In this document: one piece after another, positions 16,992-27,300 of the stretch
Numbering within the stretch: the first letter of the stretch is position 1
Layout: every line of letters starts with the position of its first letter
NCBI GenBank assembly: GCA_002421425.1
Contig: DIJZ01000001.1
Location: 59,204-123,203 of the forward strand
DNA: 64,000 bases
Source: Caldifarciminota bacterium UBA5631
GTDB lineage: Bacteria; Hydrothermota; Hydrothermia; UBA1063
Direction of reading: 5' to 3'
Translations under genes and position numbers: made by a program
Notes under the pieces: generated by a model
Told to the model about the DNA's origin: nothing
Seen by the model: only the letters and a program-made list of their open reading frames with translations
Databases searched by the model: none

Positions 16992-17671
16992 ACGTTCCAA
17001 CCCTTTTCACATTTCTCAATCTATTCTCGGGGTTTATGGCAATTATATCAATCTCCGAGATGAAGATCGATTCGGCATTCTGGTACATAATCTTTTCAGC
17101 TATTTTTGACTTTGTGGACGGAAAAATGGCAAGATTATTTAGAACTTCGTCGAAGCTTGGACCTCACATTGATTCACTTGCTGATGTGGTCTCTTTTGGT
17201 GTGGCGCCGGCTTTTTTTGTATACAATTTTGTAGTGTTCCAGGGTGGGAGATTTTCGCCTTTTTACCTCCTTCCCTTTGTTTACCTTTCAGCTGTAGTAA
17301 TGAGGCTTGCAAGGTTTAATGTTATTGGAGAAAATTCACAAAAGGAATTCTACTATGGCCTTTCTTCCCCAATATCTGCAATCTTTATCACTTCCGTAAT
17401 TTCTCTCTTGAATAGATTTTCTCCCTCTTTTGTTCTCCTGAGAGAAGTGGTAACAGCAGTAATACTCTTTTTGAGCTTCTTGATGCTTAGCAAAATTGAA
17501 TTCCCCGTTTTCAAAGGAAGCAAAAGGACTGAGAAACTTCAAATCCTGTACTTTGTACTTGTACTGATCCTACTCATCTTTTTGAGGTACATTTTCCTCA
17601 TTGCCGCAATTTCCCTCTACATTATATTTGGTATATTGTCTTCCCTTTTCAAGAAAGAGGCTGATGAGTAA
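16988..17671 (+). CDS. pssA: CDP-diacylglycerol-serine O-phosphatidyltransferase
   Basis: A 227-residue integral membrane protein with about six hydrophobic segments. The CDP-alcohol phosphotransferase motif is visible: D41, D44-G45, A48-R49, G58, D62 and D66 (pattern DxxDGxxAR, eight residues, GxxxDxxxD). It makes phosphatidylserine from CDP-diacylglycerol and serine. Together with Psd immediately upstream and CdsA at 54 kb, the phosphatidylethanolamine route is complete in this window. The start is a TTG overlapping the psd stop (TTGA), so translation is coupled. Confidence 0.95.
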   Translation: MNVPTLFTFLNLFSGFMAIISISEMKIDSAFWYIIFSAIFDFVDGKMARLFRTSSKLGPHIDSLADVVSFGVAPAFFVYNFVVFQGGRFSPFYLLPFVYLSAVVMRLARFNVIGENSQKEFYYGLSSPISAIFITSVISLLNRFSPSFVLLREVVTAVILFLSFLMLSKIEFPVFKGSKRTEKLQILYFVLVLILLIFLRYIFLIAAISLYIIFGILSSLFKKEADE

Positions 17672-18437
17672 ACCAGACATTACCTGCGTAATCCTAACAC
17701 TGAATGAAGAGCAGAATCTCCGACGTGCTATTAATAGTGTAAGCGAAATCGCAAAGGAAATAATCGTGATCGATTCCGGAAGTACAGATGGCACTGTAAG
17801 AATTGCAGAAACCCTCGGAGCGAAATGTATCTTTAACGAGTTCACAACCTATGAGAAACAGCGTAATTTCGGGCTGTCACATGTGAAAACAGAATGGGTC
17901 CTTTTTCTGGATGCCGATGAAGAAGTTTCAGAAGGATTAAAAAAGGAAATTTTGAACACTCTTGAGAGTGAAAAACAAATCTTTGATGGTTTTCTAATCC
18001 CCCGAAAAAACTGGTATCTTGGAGCCTTTCTAAAATGCTGGTCTCCCGACAGGCTTCTAAGATTATTCAGAAAAGAAAAAGGTATGTGGAGAGGAAAGGT
18101 GCACGAGAAAGTAGAACTTAAGGGGCGTGTTGGGCTTATGAAAAATCCAATCCTGCACTATCCCTTCAGAGATCTCTATCACCAGTACAGCAAAAACATA
18201 AAGTATGCTAAACTCCTTGCAGAAGAAAAATCGGAAAAGGGTGTGAAATTCTGTTTTCTTGACCTCGCTGTGAGGCCTTTGCTGAATTTCCTGAAGCACT
18301 ACGTATTGAAAGGATGTATTTTTGACGGCATTCGGGGTTTTATATTTGCACTTTTCTATTTGCAGTACACAATCCAGAAATATTCAATGCTTTACGAACA
18401 AAAACAGTTGAAAAGCGGAAAACTAAGGGCTCCTTAG
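17664..18437 (+). CDS. family-2 glycosyltransferase, lipopolysaccharide-core type
   Basis: A 257-residue protein from the ATG at 17664, preceded by AAGAAAGAGG; it overlaps pssA by 8 nt. GT2 features are CVILTLNEEQNL, VIDSGSTDGT, FNEFTTYEKQRN and the DADEE motif (about 94-98). The region after about 200 is a short hydrophobic tail. It resembles the KdtX/WaaE group, which adds a sugar to the lipopolysaccharide inner core at the cytoplasmic face of the inner membrane. The acceptor is not certain. Its stop overlaps the convergent M14 carboxypeptidase gene by 15 nt. Confidence 0.9.
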   Translation: MSKPDITCVILTLNEEQNLRRAINSVSEIAKEIIVIDSGSTDGTVRIAETLGAKCIFNEFTTYEKQRNFGLSHVKTEWVLFLDADEEVSEGLKKEILNTLESEKQIFDGFLIPRKNWYLGAFLKCWSPDRLLRLFRKEKGMWRGKVHEKVELKGRVGLMKNPILHYPFRDLYHQYSKNIKYAKLLAEEKSEKGVKFCFLDLAVRPLLNFLKHYVLKGCIFDGIRGFIFALFYLQYTIQKYSMLYEQKQLKSGKLRAP

Positions 18438-19901
18438 CCAAAGGAATCTTTTGCAGGTCGTTCTTCCACTCTTTGAGAAAACCGCAAAGTACACTCCGTT
18501 TGAAAAATTTTTTGGCACGTGCCAAACGTATCTATCATCCGCGAATGACACCCGAGTAACATCTGTAACAAGCCTTCCCGATGAATCAAAAACCTGCAAA
18601 GTACAATTCCCCGATTCATTAACTTTCGCAACGAAATTTATCACCCCTGAAGAATAATCGGGAATTACCTGCATTAGCCTACCGTGGCGTTCCTCTGTAA
18701 CTCCGCTCTGGGGTTTCATTTTTACGATCACACTGACGGGAGTGTCAACAACATTAACATTTCCCACAAAGGTTGTTTCGTATCCATCCTTCATAATTTC
18801 AAAGGAATATACTCCAGGAGTAAGGAGCTTCCTGAACACACCGAATACAGGATCAGAGGTCCTCGGTGGAAGCGATGGATCATAATAGTTCTGTACCCTC
18901 ACCTCCGCTTCCAATGGCAACAAAGAGATGGAATCAACCACGTAAATTGTCACCCCGGGGCCTGTGGCTCTCTGCATAAACACATTAAGCCCGTCTAATA
19001 CCCTCTGGCAAATATCGTCAACCCTGTACCCTGGTGGAGTGCATCCCCATGATATTTCAACCGTATAAGCATAAGTCCCCAGTGTTGCATAAAGCCAGTT
19101 TCTGAAATTTCCTTCCGTTGCAACACCATATATTGCGGTGTAGCAACCTGTTCCTGCATCATTCAAAATAGATTCTGCAAGGCTATCAGCAATAGACCTT
19201 ATGAATGGGTAATCAATACAGAAGTTCGCGCCCCAGCGCCACGGATAATAAATTACCTCGCCCTGCCCTGTCCTCGCGCTGTGAAAATCAATAGCCATAA
19301 GAAATCTTTCCCGTTGAGCAAGGTCCCTTATAACCTGGGTTTCACTTTCTGAAAAGGGAGCTGGACCCTTGTAATACTCCGATGAAGGGTCATTGCTGCC
19401 TCCATATTCCCAATTAAACCCGTAGTTTCTATTCAGATCGACCCCATCGTAACCAGGATCAAAAATCCCGTTATCATTGTTGTCCCTCAGGTTCTTCCTC
19501 CACGTCGTATCAATACCAGAAGTAACAATTCCATGCCCATCCACATTCAGAATTGGAATAAACCAAAGTTCAAGATTATCAACCAGTCTGGTGGTTAGGC
19601 TATCATTATCGTAACCTTCAAGGAGATGTTCTATGGTGTAAATACAAACCTCACAACCCAGAACTTCCTCAGCATGGTGAACTCCAACAAAGAGTAATGC
19701 CGGCTCATCTTCATCCATCTGAGGGTTGTCAGAAATCTTGACGGCAATTATTGGCAACTGGTTAACTGCAGTTACCCCAACGGTTTCCACCCGTGCTATC
19801 TCGGTGTGAAGTAACGCAAGAGAATCAATCTCCTGCATCATCCTCTGGTACGTATGATACCTTGGGTCCAAAGCAACGAGTGAAAGGATCAGAAAAAACA
19901 T
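18423..19901 (-). CDS. secreted M14 zinc carboxypeptidase with C-terminal sorting-type domain
   Basis: A 492-residue protein: short signal peptide, M14 peptidase domain (about 15-310), a carboxypeptidase-regulatory-like beta domain (about 315-395) and a C-terminal FlgD/T9SS-like domain (about 405-492, with QVFDSSGRLV and NGVYFAVF). The zinc set is complete: H76 and E79 (HAEE), H207 (IDFHS), with general acid E282 (YTVEIS). DLNRNY at 155-160 is also present. It should remove C-terminal residues from peptides outside the cell or on its surface. It starts 2 nt after the C25-family gene stop, at the end of the 15-kb minus-strand block. Confidence 0.95.
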   Translation of the reverse strand: MFFLILSLVALDPRYHTYQRMMQEIDSLALLHTEIARVETVGVTAVNQLPIIAVKISDNPQMDEDEPALLFVGVHHAEEVLGCEVCIYTIEHLLEGYDNDSLTTRLVDNLELWFIPILNVDGHGIVTSGIDTTWRKNLRDNNDNGIFDPGYDGVDLNRNYGFNWEYGGSNDPSSEYYKGPAPFSESETQVIRDLAQRERFLMAIDFHSARTGQGEVIYYPWRWGANFCIDYPFIRSIADSLAESILNDAGTGCYTAIYGVATEGNFRNWLYATLGTYAYTVEISWGCTPPGYRVDDICQRVLDGLNVFMQRATGPGVTIYVVDSISLLPLEAEVRVQNYYDPSLPPRTSDPVFGVFRKLLTPGVYSFEIMKDGYETTFVGNVNVVDTPVSVIVKMKPQSGVTEERHGRLMQVIPDYSSGVINFVAKVNESGNCTLQVFDSSGRLVTDVTRVSFADDRYVWHVPKNFSNGVYFAVFSKSGRTTCKRFLWLRSP

Positions 19902-19903
19902 TC

Positions 19904-22900
19904 CTACCTGACTCTTATTACCTTCTGAACCTTCTTAAAATCACCAGTCTCAACTTTTATAAAGTATATTCCAGAGGACATCCTGTTCCCATTCTGATCA
20001 AGACCATCCCAGGTGATTACTCGCGTCCCAGCAATCTTCTCATCCAACGCCCTGAGCTGCCGCCCTGTAATGTCATATACCCTCACTTTGACAAGCTCTT
20101 CCTTCACTGGTGATCGGACCAGAATATGGAAATGACCCTGGAATGGATTTGGATACATACTGACTTGAGTCCTCAGCAAGCTATTTTCCACCAACCCTGT
20201 CTGGAGCACAATCTCCATATTAACATAGCCAAAGCCATGATAATTACCCTGATTGCCAGTCATGTTCAGGAGCAGTCCTGTATAACCCTCACCAGCAGAA
20301 GGATCAACTTGAAGGACGTATGGATTCGATGCGTTATCCACCTGAACTCCCACCGGAAGATTGCCAAAATCAGAAGTACTATCAATAATTGTAACATACG
20401 GATCAGTACTTCGCAGAACTGCGGAAAGCCCGCTTATTGCAGTCCCCCCTCTATTTGTAAGAGCTACCGTCAACAGAACCGTTTCACCTGGCTCAACCTT
20501 TCCATTTCCATTTCCACCATAGGAATCGTCAAAATTCCAGCTTGAAAGTTCAACCCAGGGACTTGTAAGGCGTACAGGAACTTTTGTTGTAATCAGTATT
20601 GCTCTTCCTGACGCAAGTGGAGCTGCATTCGGATCATAACTACCATTGAAAAGATACTGAAGCCCCCTTGTTTCTGTTTCATCTTCTATTCCCACAGTGC
20701 AACTCGAGGCATCAGAAACGGTCAAATACAGGAAGAGAATCTCACCATCTCCAGTGGGAGTTGGATAATACTGAGGATCCAGGAACACAATTTGAAAGGT
20801 TTCCCTTATATTTGATGCCCCATTGTGAGCACATTGATAAAACTCAACAATGAATCTATGGTTTGCCTGATCATAGTACTGATAGACATCTCCATATGCC
20901 GATGGGTCAAGGTCATCCCAGAAGGGCGACACGAGGCGCTTTGGCCCTCCAACCGCAGGTATTGATGAATTGGAGCCAAACCGATGGGTTGGAGTTCCCA
21001 TCTCTACAAAGCCATTTGAGCAAACTCCAATGGAATTGTAGTTTATTCCGTAGAATCTAAAGGTAAACGGAAGAGAAATGGTCTGAGTATCAGCATCAGC
21101 GTTGGTGACTCTCGAAATTGTTGTGCCGACGCCCTGAGAAATTTCAAGCCACTGAAAACTTGGCGCGTTGCCGCTAAGCGTATCGGTATTATCATACATA
21201 TAATAGCCATATTGATCTCTCCCGGTCTCTCCACTGCAAAAGAGGCTCACGGGAACTGAAAAGTTGTAAGTCCATAAATGCCCTAAAGAATCTGACACCG
21301 CCAAACTAAAGGTCACATTAGGTTCGGAGATCTGAGGGGAAATGGAAATTACGTAAGGTTTCAGGTTGCAGGCAGAATCGCCAGTGACTATTTCCCCGAA
21401 GGGAGCACTGCTATCGGAAACAAAAGCAAACGAATTTGAAGAAGAAAGCACTCCATAGACATTATGGGCATCCGCTTCACCCAGATTCCGAACCCAGGTC
21501 CATAAGAGAAAACTCTCTCCGGGCTCCAGAATTCCATTTCCATTTCCAAGTTCATCATACTCGTTTCTTGAATAAGTTAGATAAGGAACTCCCCCCATAA
21601 TTACCTGTATATTGCCCTCGTAGGGATGTAGATTCCGCCCTGTTATTGTAACATCAATCGGAGTCATTGAAGCTGGAATAACGGTGAAAGAGACCTCCCC
21701 CTCTCTACCGGTATACCCGGTTAAGTATATGAGCGTATCCTGCATCAAACATACATAAGCCGATTCCACAGGCTGTGAGTTGTGAGTGACAAAAATATTA
21801 ACGGTATGCTGAAGTCCAAGAGTAAGGACAGAATCGTAAGAAACTGTAAGACGCTTCGGTACACCTGTCCAGATCTTCATCGTGGGATCGCCAATACATT
21901 GAAAACCATAGTAATCCTGGTCACCTGGGTAAAGGTTATAAAGTTTCAGCCTCGCCTGCTCGCAGGCATCTCCAAAGGTATTCACACCGCTGAAAACAGC
22001 ACCAAAAAAGTTCTTTGCAATAGCACTTCTGTAAACAGATGCACCAGTTCTTACAGTGGTCGTGGCAAAGTACCCGACCGCGCCCTTAGGAGAGGTTGGA
22101 GTTCCATTTAAAAACCACATTTCCACAGTTGCCGGTCCACCACTCACCCCAATTGTCCTGCAGGTGGCAGAAACCAGGATGGGCATTTTGGCACCGTTTG
22201 CAAGCTGATTAGGGTCTACGGCAAAAGGTGCGTACCACTGGCCTACGCCCTGACCTCTGTACAGGACAAAACTCCTCCCATCATTAACGCGCTGTACCAC
22301 CGTATTGGCATTATCCCCGTATTGATCGCTAAGGGTATCTACAGTAATATACCCGGCATTCAGCATCAGCTGCTTAACATAACGCGCATCGCTCCAGTAA
22401 ACGGAATCATCATAGGGATCATTATCTATATTTACTATAGTTGTACCCTTTAAAAACCAAGTGGTATCAGTTGTGTATGGTGCCCGTTCATATAGCAGAA
22501 TTTTGTTAACAACAGTCTGAACCTGAGTCACATTTGTAGCCGTGATTCTACCAGATATGATTTCATTGAACACATCAGCATCCATATTTGTGTAATAGTT
22601 ATCACTGTACACTCCGTTCACTGTTTGCAAAGGAATGATATCCGGTCCACCGACAAGCAGTAGATACTTTGGCCTCGTAGGCCAGTTATTGTAAGCGTTT
22701 TGGATATAGCTCTTTATTGCAGTAGCACTTGCCCCCGTTTGAGAAGTTTTCACAACCTTGGTAGTGATTCCTTTCTTCACTTTCCACTGAGCCAGTGGCA
22801 ACACTGCATCATAAAAAGCATCTGGAGTTATAACAAGCAGTTGTGCACCCGTTTCCTGAGAGAAAAGAGCAGAAACCACTAAGGGTATTAATAAGAAACT

Positions 22901-22930
22901 CTTTGCAAAATACCGTTTAAATAAATTCAA
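19904..22930 (-). CDS. secreted gingipain-family (C25-like) protein with C-terminal sorting-type domain (1)
   Basis: A 1008-residue protein when started at the TTG at 22928-22930, which has a perfect AGGAGG 6-7 nt upstream; an upstream ATG at 23044 would ignore that site and add 38 residues before the signal peptide. After the signal (about 10-25) comes a C25 caspase-like domain (about 30-355) with LLVGGPDIIP, candidate nucleophile Cys257 (SATC) and YRGQG at 224-228, where gingipains have GHG. The rest is Ig/CARDB-like beta domains and a FlgD/T9SS-type C-terminus (VYDITGRQL). Loss of His at the usual place leaves proteolytic activity uncertain. It has its own promoter and is followed by the M14 gene. 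Confidence 0.92.
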   Translation of the reverse strand: MNLFKRYFAKSFLLIPLVVSALFSQETGAQLLVITPDAFYDAVLPLAQWKVKKGITTKVVKTSQTGASATAIKSYIQNAYNNWPTRPKYLLLVGGPDIIPLQTVNGVYSDNYYTNMDADVFNEIISGRITATNVTQVQTVVNKILLYERAPYTTDTTWFLKGTTIVNIDNDPYDDSVYWSDARYVKQLMLNAGYITVDTLSDQYGDNANTVVQRVNDGRSFVLYRGQGVGQWYAPFAVDPNQLANGAKMPILVSATCRTIGVSGGPATVEMWFLNGTPTSPKGAVGYFATTTVRTGASVYRSAIAKNFFGAVFSGVNTFGDACEQARLKLYNLYPGDQDYYGFQCIGDPTMKIWTGVPKRLTVSYDSVLTLGLQHTVNIFVTHNSQPVESAYVCLMQDTLIYLTGYTGREGEVSFTVIPASMTPIDVTITGRNLHPYEGNIQVIMGGVPYLTYSRNEYDELGNGNGILEPGESFLLWTWVRNLGEADAHNVYGVLSSSNSFAFVSDSSAPFGEIVTGDSACNLKPYVISISPQISEPNVTFSLAVSDSLGHLWTYNFSVPVSLFCSGETGRDQYGYYMYDNTDTLSGNAPSFQWLEISQGVGTTISRVTNADADTQTISLPFTFRFYGINYNSIGVCSNGFVEMGTPTHRFGSNSSIPAVGGPKRLVSPFWDDLDPSAYGDVYQYYDQANHRFIVEFYQCAHNGASNIRETFQIVFLDPQYYPTPTGDGEILFLYLTVSDASSCTVGIEDETETRGLQYLFNGSYDPNAAPLASGRAILITTKVPVRLTSPWVELSSWNFDDSYGGNGNGKVEPGETVLLTVALTNRGGTAISGLSAVLRSTDPYVTIIDSTSDFGNLPVGVQVDNASNPYVLQVDPSAGEGYTGLLLNMTGNQGNYHGFGYVNMEIVLQTGLVENSLLRTQVSMYPNPFQGHFHILVRSPVKEELVKVRVYDITGRQLRALDEKIAGTRVITWDGLDQNGNRMSSGIYFIKVETGDFKKVQKVIRVR

Positions 22931-22951
22931 TTTTCGCCTCCTACTTTCAAA

Positions 22952-22981
22952 ATTATACACCTTGCGAATAAAACTTTTCAA
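22952..22981 (-). promoter_or_regulatory. internal promoter for the C25(1)-M14 pair
   Basis: Minus strand: -35 TTGAAA (22976-22981), 18-nt spacer, -10 TATAAT (22952-22957). It is followed by a leader containing AGGAGG and the TTG start. It sits in the only sizeable gap (175 nt) of the 15-kb block, so the last two peptidase genes can be expressed separately. No terminator is visible in the gap. Confidence 0.75.
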
Positions 22982-23105
22982 TAGCCTATAAGTACAACTC
23001 CCACAGTTACTTAAAATCAACAGCAAAGACTTTATTAGAGGCAAATTGCTCCCCCAAAGTTCTACTAACTTTTTATGGAGAGACGATCAATTATAGGCCT
23101 CTATT

Positions 23106-24353
23106 TCATCTCACCTTAATTACTTTGTCAAACAAAAAGCCACCCGGAAATTCTACTTTAATGTAATATACTCCACTCTCAGCAGGTTTTCCCTGTTTGC
23201 CTTTGCCATCCCATACTATCCTTCTCATTCCATCCATTGAAAGGCTATGCCACGCCATCACAAGAGTCCCCTTTGCGTCAAAAATCGTTATGTCTATCCT
23301 TGAATCAACATTTGAGGGATTGCTTATCTCAATTACCAGTAGATCAGTAAAAATCCTTTTAGAAAATGATATTGCGGGGATGCTTTTCCGTGATTCCCCG
23401 ATACCGCTAATCACCCCATCATTCCAGGTCTGGCCTCCGTCCGTTGTGTAAATTATGTGATTATAGCCACAGGCAATTCCGTGAAATTCATCGCTGAAGT
23501 CCACATCAAAGAGAGTAGAATCCGCAGGACTGAACTGACGAACCCAGGTCTGGCCCCCATCCTCTGTATGCAGTATGGTTCCTGACCTTCCTACTGCCCA
23601 GCCCTTATTCCCAACAAAATCAACTGCCCTGAGGTAATAGGCGCCCGAGGGGATATTTGTCAGAGAATCCCAGGTATTACCCCCGTCGCTGCTTCTAAGA
23701 ATAATAGGCTCGAGGGTCTCGTCGTTGCCTCCCACAACCACAATCACATTCTCATTTATCGCATACACATCAAGATACTCGTCATAGCCTTCCGATTGGC
23801 GAAGCAGTTCCCAATTTATTCCACCATTCACACTTCTAACAATATAACCCTGGGCTGTCTCGTAATTATCAGGCCAGCCAGCCACGGCATAACCCGTGAG
23901 AGTATCCACGAAGCTCACTCCATAAAACTCTGCAAGGTAGAAGGGCGTAAAGTACTGATACCAGTAATCTCCTCCGTTCCTGGTTCTTGCCACAATACCA
24001 TCTCCCCCCACTGCCCATCCGTAAAGGGAGTCATAAAACTCTATACGGGTAAGGTATTTAGAAACACCTGTGACCTGCATACTCCAGGTATTTCCACCAT
24101 CTGCAGAGTACATAATTTCTCCAAGGATTCCACAGGTCCACACTTTTTCCCCGTCCAGGGTAAAAACATCGAAGAACTTCCGGGATGCACTGGTAGGAAT
24201 TGGACTCCAAGTCGAACCACCATTCAGGGTTTTCAAAACCGCAATGGTATCAAGGGTTACAACGTAACCCGTTAAATTATCAGGAGCCAGAGCACATCCG
24301 TGAAAGCTTGACATTGATGCAAAAATACCTGCCAGAAATAACAAACTGTTCAT
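23106..24353 (-). CDS. secreted YCF48/BNR-type propeller protein with sorting-type C-terminus
   Basis: A 415-residue protein: signal peptide (about 1-20), six or so repeats of the YCF48/BNR kind with T-x-D/N-GG-x-x-W turns (for example SADGGNTW, TEDGGQTW, TTDGGQTW) covering about 25-320, and a C-terminal FlgD/T9SS-like domain (ITIFDAKGTLVM, SGVYYIKV). It is predicted to fold as a beta-propeller and be displayed or secreted. No catalytic function is evident; it may be a scaffold or sensor. A GGAGGAGG site precedes the ATG, 11 nt after the upstream C25-family gene stop. Confidence 0.88.
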   Translation of the reverse strand: MNSLLFLAGIFASMSSFHGCALAPDNLTGYVVTLDTIAVLKTLNGGSTWSPIPTSASRKFFDVFTLDGEKVWTCGILGEIMYSADGGNTWSMQVTGVSKYLTRIEFYDSLYGWAVGGDGIVARTRNGGDYWYQYFTPFYLAEFYGVSFVDTLTGYAVAGWPDNYETAQGYIVRSVNGGINWELLRQSEGYDEYLDVYAINENVIVVVGGNDETLEPIILRSSDGGNTWDSLTNIPSGAYYLRAVDFVGNKGWAVGRSGTILHTEDGGQTWVRQFSPADSTLFDVDFSDEFHGIACGYNHIIYTTDGGQTWNDGVISGIGESRKSIPAISFSKRIFTDLLVIEISNPSNVDSRIDITIFDAKGTLVMAWHSLSMDGMRRIVWDGKGKQGKPAESGVYYIKVEFPGGFLFDKVIKVR

Positions 24354-24364
24354 AATTCCTCCTC

Positions 24365-27300
24365 CTATTCCATTTTAATAAACTTCTTAAGGGTGCTAAA
24401 ACCCTTCCCCTTTATCTCAAGAAAATAGATGCCCTGAGAAATATTCTTGCAGTCAATGACGTAGGTGGACCCGGACCCACCCAGACTGTAAAGTTTCTTT
24501 TTAAGATTGACGGTTCTGCCTGCTGCATCATATATTCTTATCTGATAGTTCTCTCTAAGCTCCCTCGCTCCGCTGATTTTCACAAAAACTACGTTTCTAA
24601 CCGGATTCGGGAAAACCTCACAGGACCCGAAATTTCCAACCTCTGAAATTCTCGAAAGTGTATCGGGGGGATTGGTGGTTATCTTTATTGCCCTTCCATT
24701 TGCAAGAGGTGCACAGGAAGCCGGGTAAACATTGTTGTAAGTGTATAGAAGCCCAATTTCTTTGTTTCTATCCTGAATTCCCACCGTTGCATACTTATGC
24801 CAGTAATCATCATTTGTAATGTCTTTGTACTGAAAAATAATAATTCCATCTCCACTGACAGTAGTATGAAAGGCTGGGTCAAGTAAAATAAGCTGGAATG
24901 TTTGAGGTTCCGCATCCACCGGATCTAATGGATTATGCACATGGGGAACTCTCGACCATTCCACGATAAAACGGTGATTCTGCAAATCATAATAGTAATA
25001 CACACCACCACTATTTCGCGGATTCAGGTCATCCCAGAAAGGTGCTATGATGGAAGGAGGTGCTGCGAGGGATGGTAACGTCCAGTTGTACATCTCCGGA
25101 AAGATATTAGACCCCATAAGGACGTACCCGTTAGATCCAACGGAAATGGAATCGTAGTTTTCTCCATAAAATTTGAACACAAATGGAAGTGGAAGCGAAC
25201 GAACTTCATCATTGCCAAGATTAAGTTTTGTGCCACTACCCCCGTAGGTGGTATCAATTTCGATCCACTGATAGATAGGTGCTTCTGGGTGATTATCAGT
25301 GTCGTCGTACGCATAGTACCCATAGGAGTCTGGCCCGAGAACAGAATACTGGGTAGCGGTCCCGATATAGATATCAAAGTATACATTTTCAGAATATCCA
25401 CCAAAGGTTCTTACATCCAGAACGAGAGAAATTCTTCTCCCTGGAATAAGGGCTGAAGAGGCCTGTACCCGGAAAGGATCAGCGATGTTTGTAGCTGAGT
25501 CCCCTATGCTGATATTCCCAAAGGTTCCCACAGAATCAAGGATGGAAATGCCTCTGTCATCAGTTCTAAGAATTGCAGTGACGTTCGACGCTGCAAGACC
25601 GCCAGAGTTTCTAAGGGTTACTGCAAGGTTTGAAGTTTCACCAGGATCAAGTATTCCATTTCCACCATCAAGAATCGACATTCCTTTAATGCCAAAATGC
25701 GGCGACTTCACTTCCACAAAGAAAGACCACGCAAAGCTACCCGAAGAGGAAGTTACATTTGCATTAAATCTGATGCTATGCCCATCAGGAGCCCGTTGAG
25801 AGACCGTAAAGACAAAAGGTCCTCCACTCACGACCTGACCAGGGTTTATCGTCCCAAAACTGAAGGATGAACTGGAAATACTAACAAGGGAATCCTGAGT
25901 TGAGAGATATACAACAACATTCTGGGCAGCCGTCGAGGTACCGTAATTTTTTAAAGTAAGGTAGAGGTTAACAGTCTCGCCAGGGTTGATTTCTCCATTG
26001 GAATTCCCCTGATTATCCTGTACTTCGTGAGAGTAATACCCCACATACACTGGTACACCACTGCAAAGGGCGTATCCTGTGTAGGGAATGCGGTTCCTTG
26101 CAGTAACTGTAACGTAAAGAGTATCGGAGGAAGCAGGATTCACAGGAAGGTAACACCAGCCCTGCGCATCGGTGATTGCTACTTCTTTTATTTCATTTCT
26201 CTTAAGCAAACTCACAATGGCGCCTTTCAAAGGGGTAGAATTGTAATCCAGAACCCTTACGCTAAAGGTACTACGACCAACGGGCACGCTGGTCGGATGC
26301 AGCACGGTGATTGGTCTTGGCGTGTCCGTCCAGACTTCGAGGGATGGATCTCCAAGAATATTATAAGTATAGAAGTAAATCGCTATAGAATCTCCCTGTA
26401 TTTCATCGTTGAAATTTAGAAAAACTTCCATTTTGCTTCTCAAAGTCAAAGAACCAAGTATATTTATACCTTCGTTGAGAAGTCCGCCGTAGAATCCATA
26501 ATCCAGACAGTTGTTCCACCTGGTGCTGGATGTCGGAATGGAGGCACCGTAAAAAGCTACAGCGCCCTTTGGATTTATCGTATCCCCAGCGGTAATCCAC
26601 TTCTGGCCGAAGCACGAAGGGCTGTTATAGTTACCCGTCAGGCATACAATGCTTGAAACCACAGGTAATTTCCATCCATTTGATAATTCATCGATATTAT
26701 TTATCTGAAAACTTGGATAGTACCATCCCCCGACATTTGCACTCCCACCTCTGTAGTTGACAAAGGCAACACCATTGTTAACGGATGCTACAACATCCGA
26801 AGCAGGTTGATTAACTTCATTGGGTATGTAAAAGACAGTATCAACCTGCAGATACCCATTATTAAGCATTTCTGACCTGATCCTTCTTTTGACAGGAACC
26901 GGTGTGGTCATATACTCAGGATAATTTGCACCTACCATAAGCGCCCTTTTGAACCAGCCGGGATCTGAAACATAAGGACTCCTTTCATACTGAACTATTT
27001 TTTTTACCACCGTCGAAAGCTGATTTGCGTTCTGGACATCAAGCCTTCCCACAAGCATCTCCGGGAAGTAATCCTGGTCATCTATCATACCGAAATTCAG
27101 ATCTGAAGGATTCGGTTGGCCGGGTACCCTAAAGGCAGGGATAGAGTCTGTGCCGCCCACCAGAATAACAAATTCCGGTTTTGGATTCATCTGATTCCAG
27201 TAGTAAACAATTGAATCCCTAATCATCTGCTCATTGAGGTCGGATGGATTGATATTAATTACTTTAACTGTGTACCCCTTCTTTTCCTTCCAGTCAATCA

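Noticed and set aside
22931..23044. Upstream ATG at 23044 as start of the first C25-family protein
   Set aside because: It would place the AGGAGG site and the promoter inside the coding region and put 38 residues ahead of the signal peptide.
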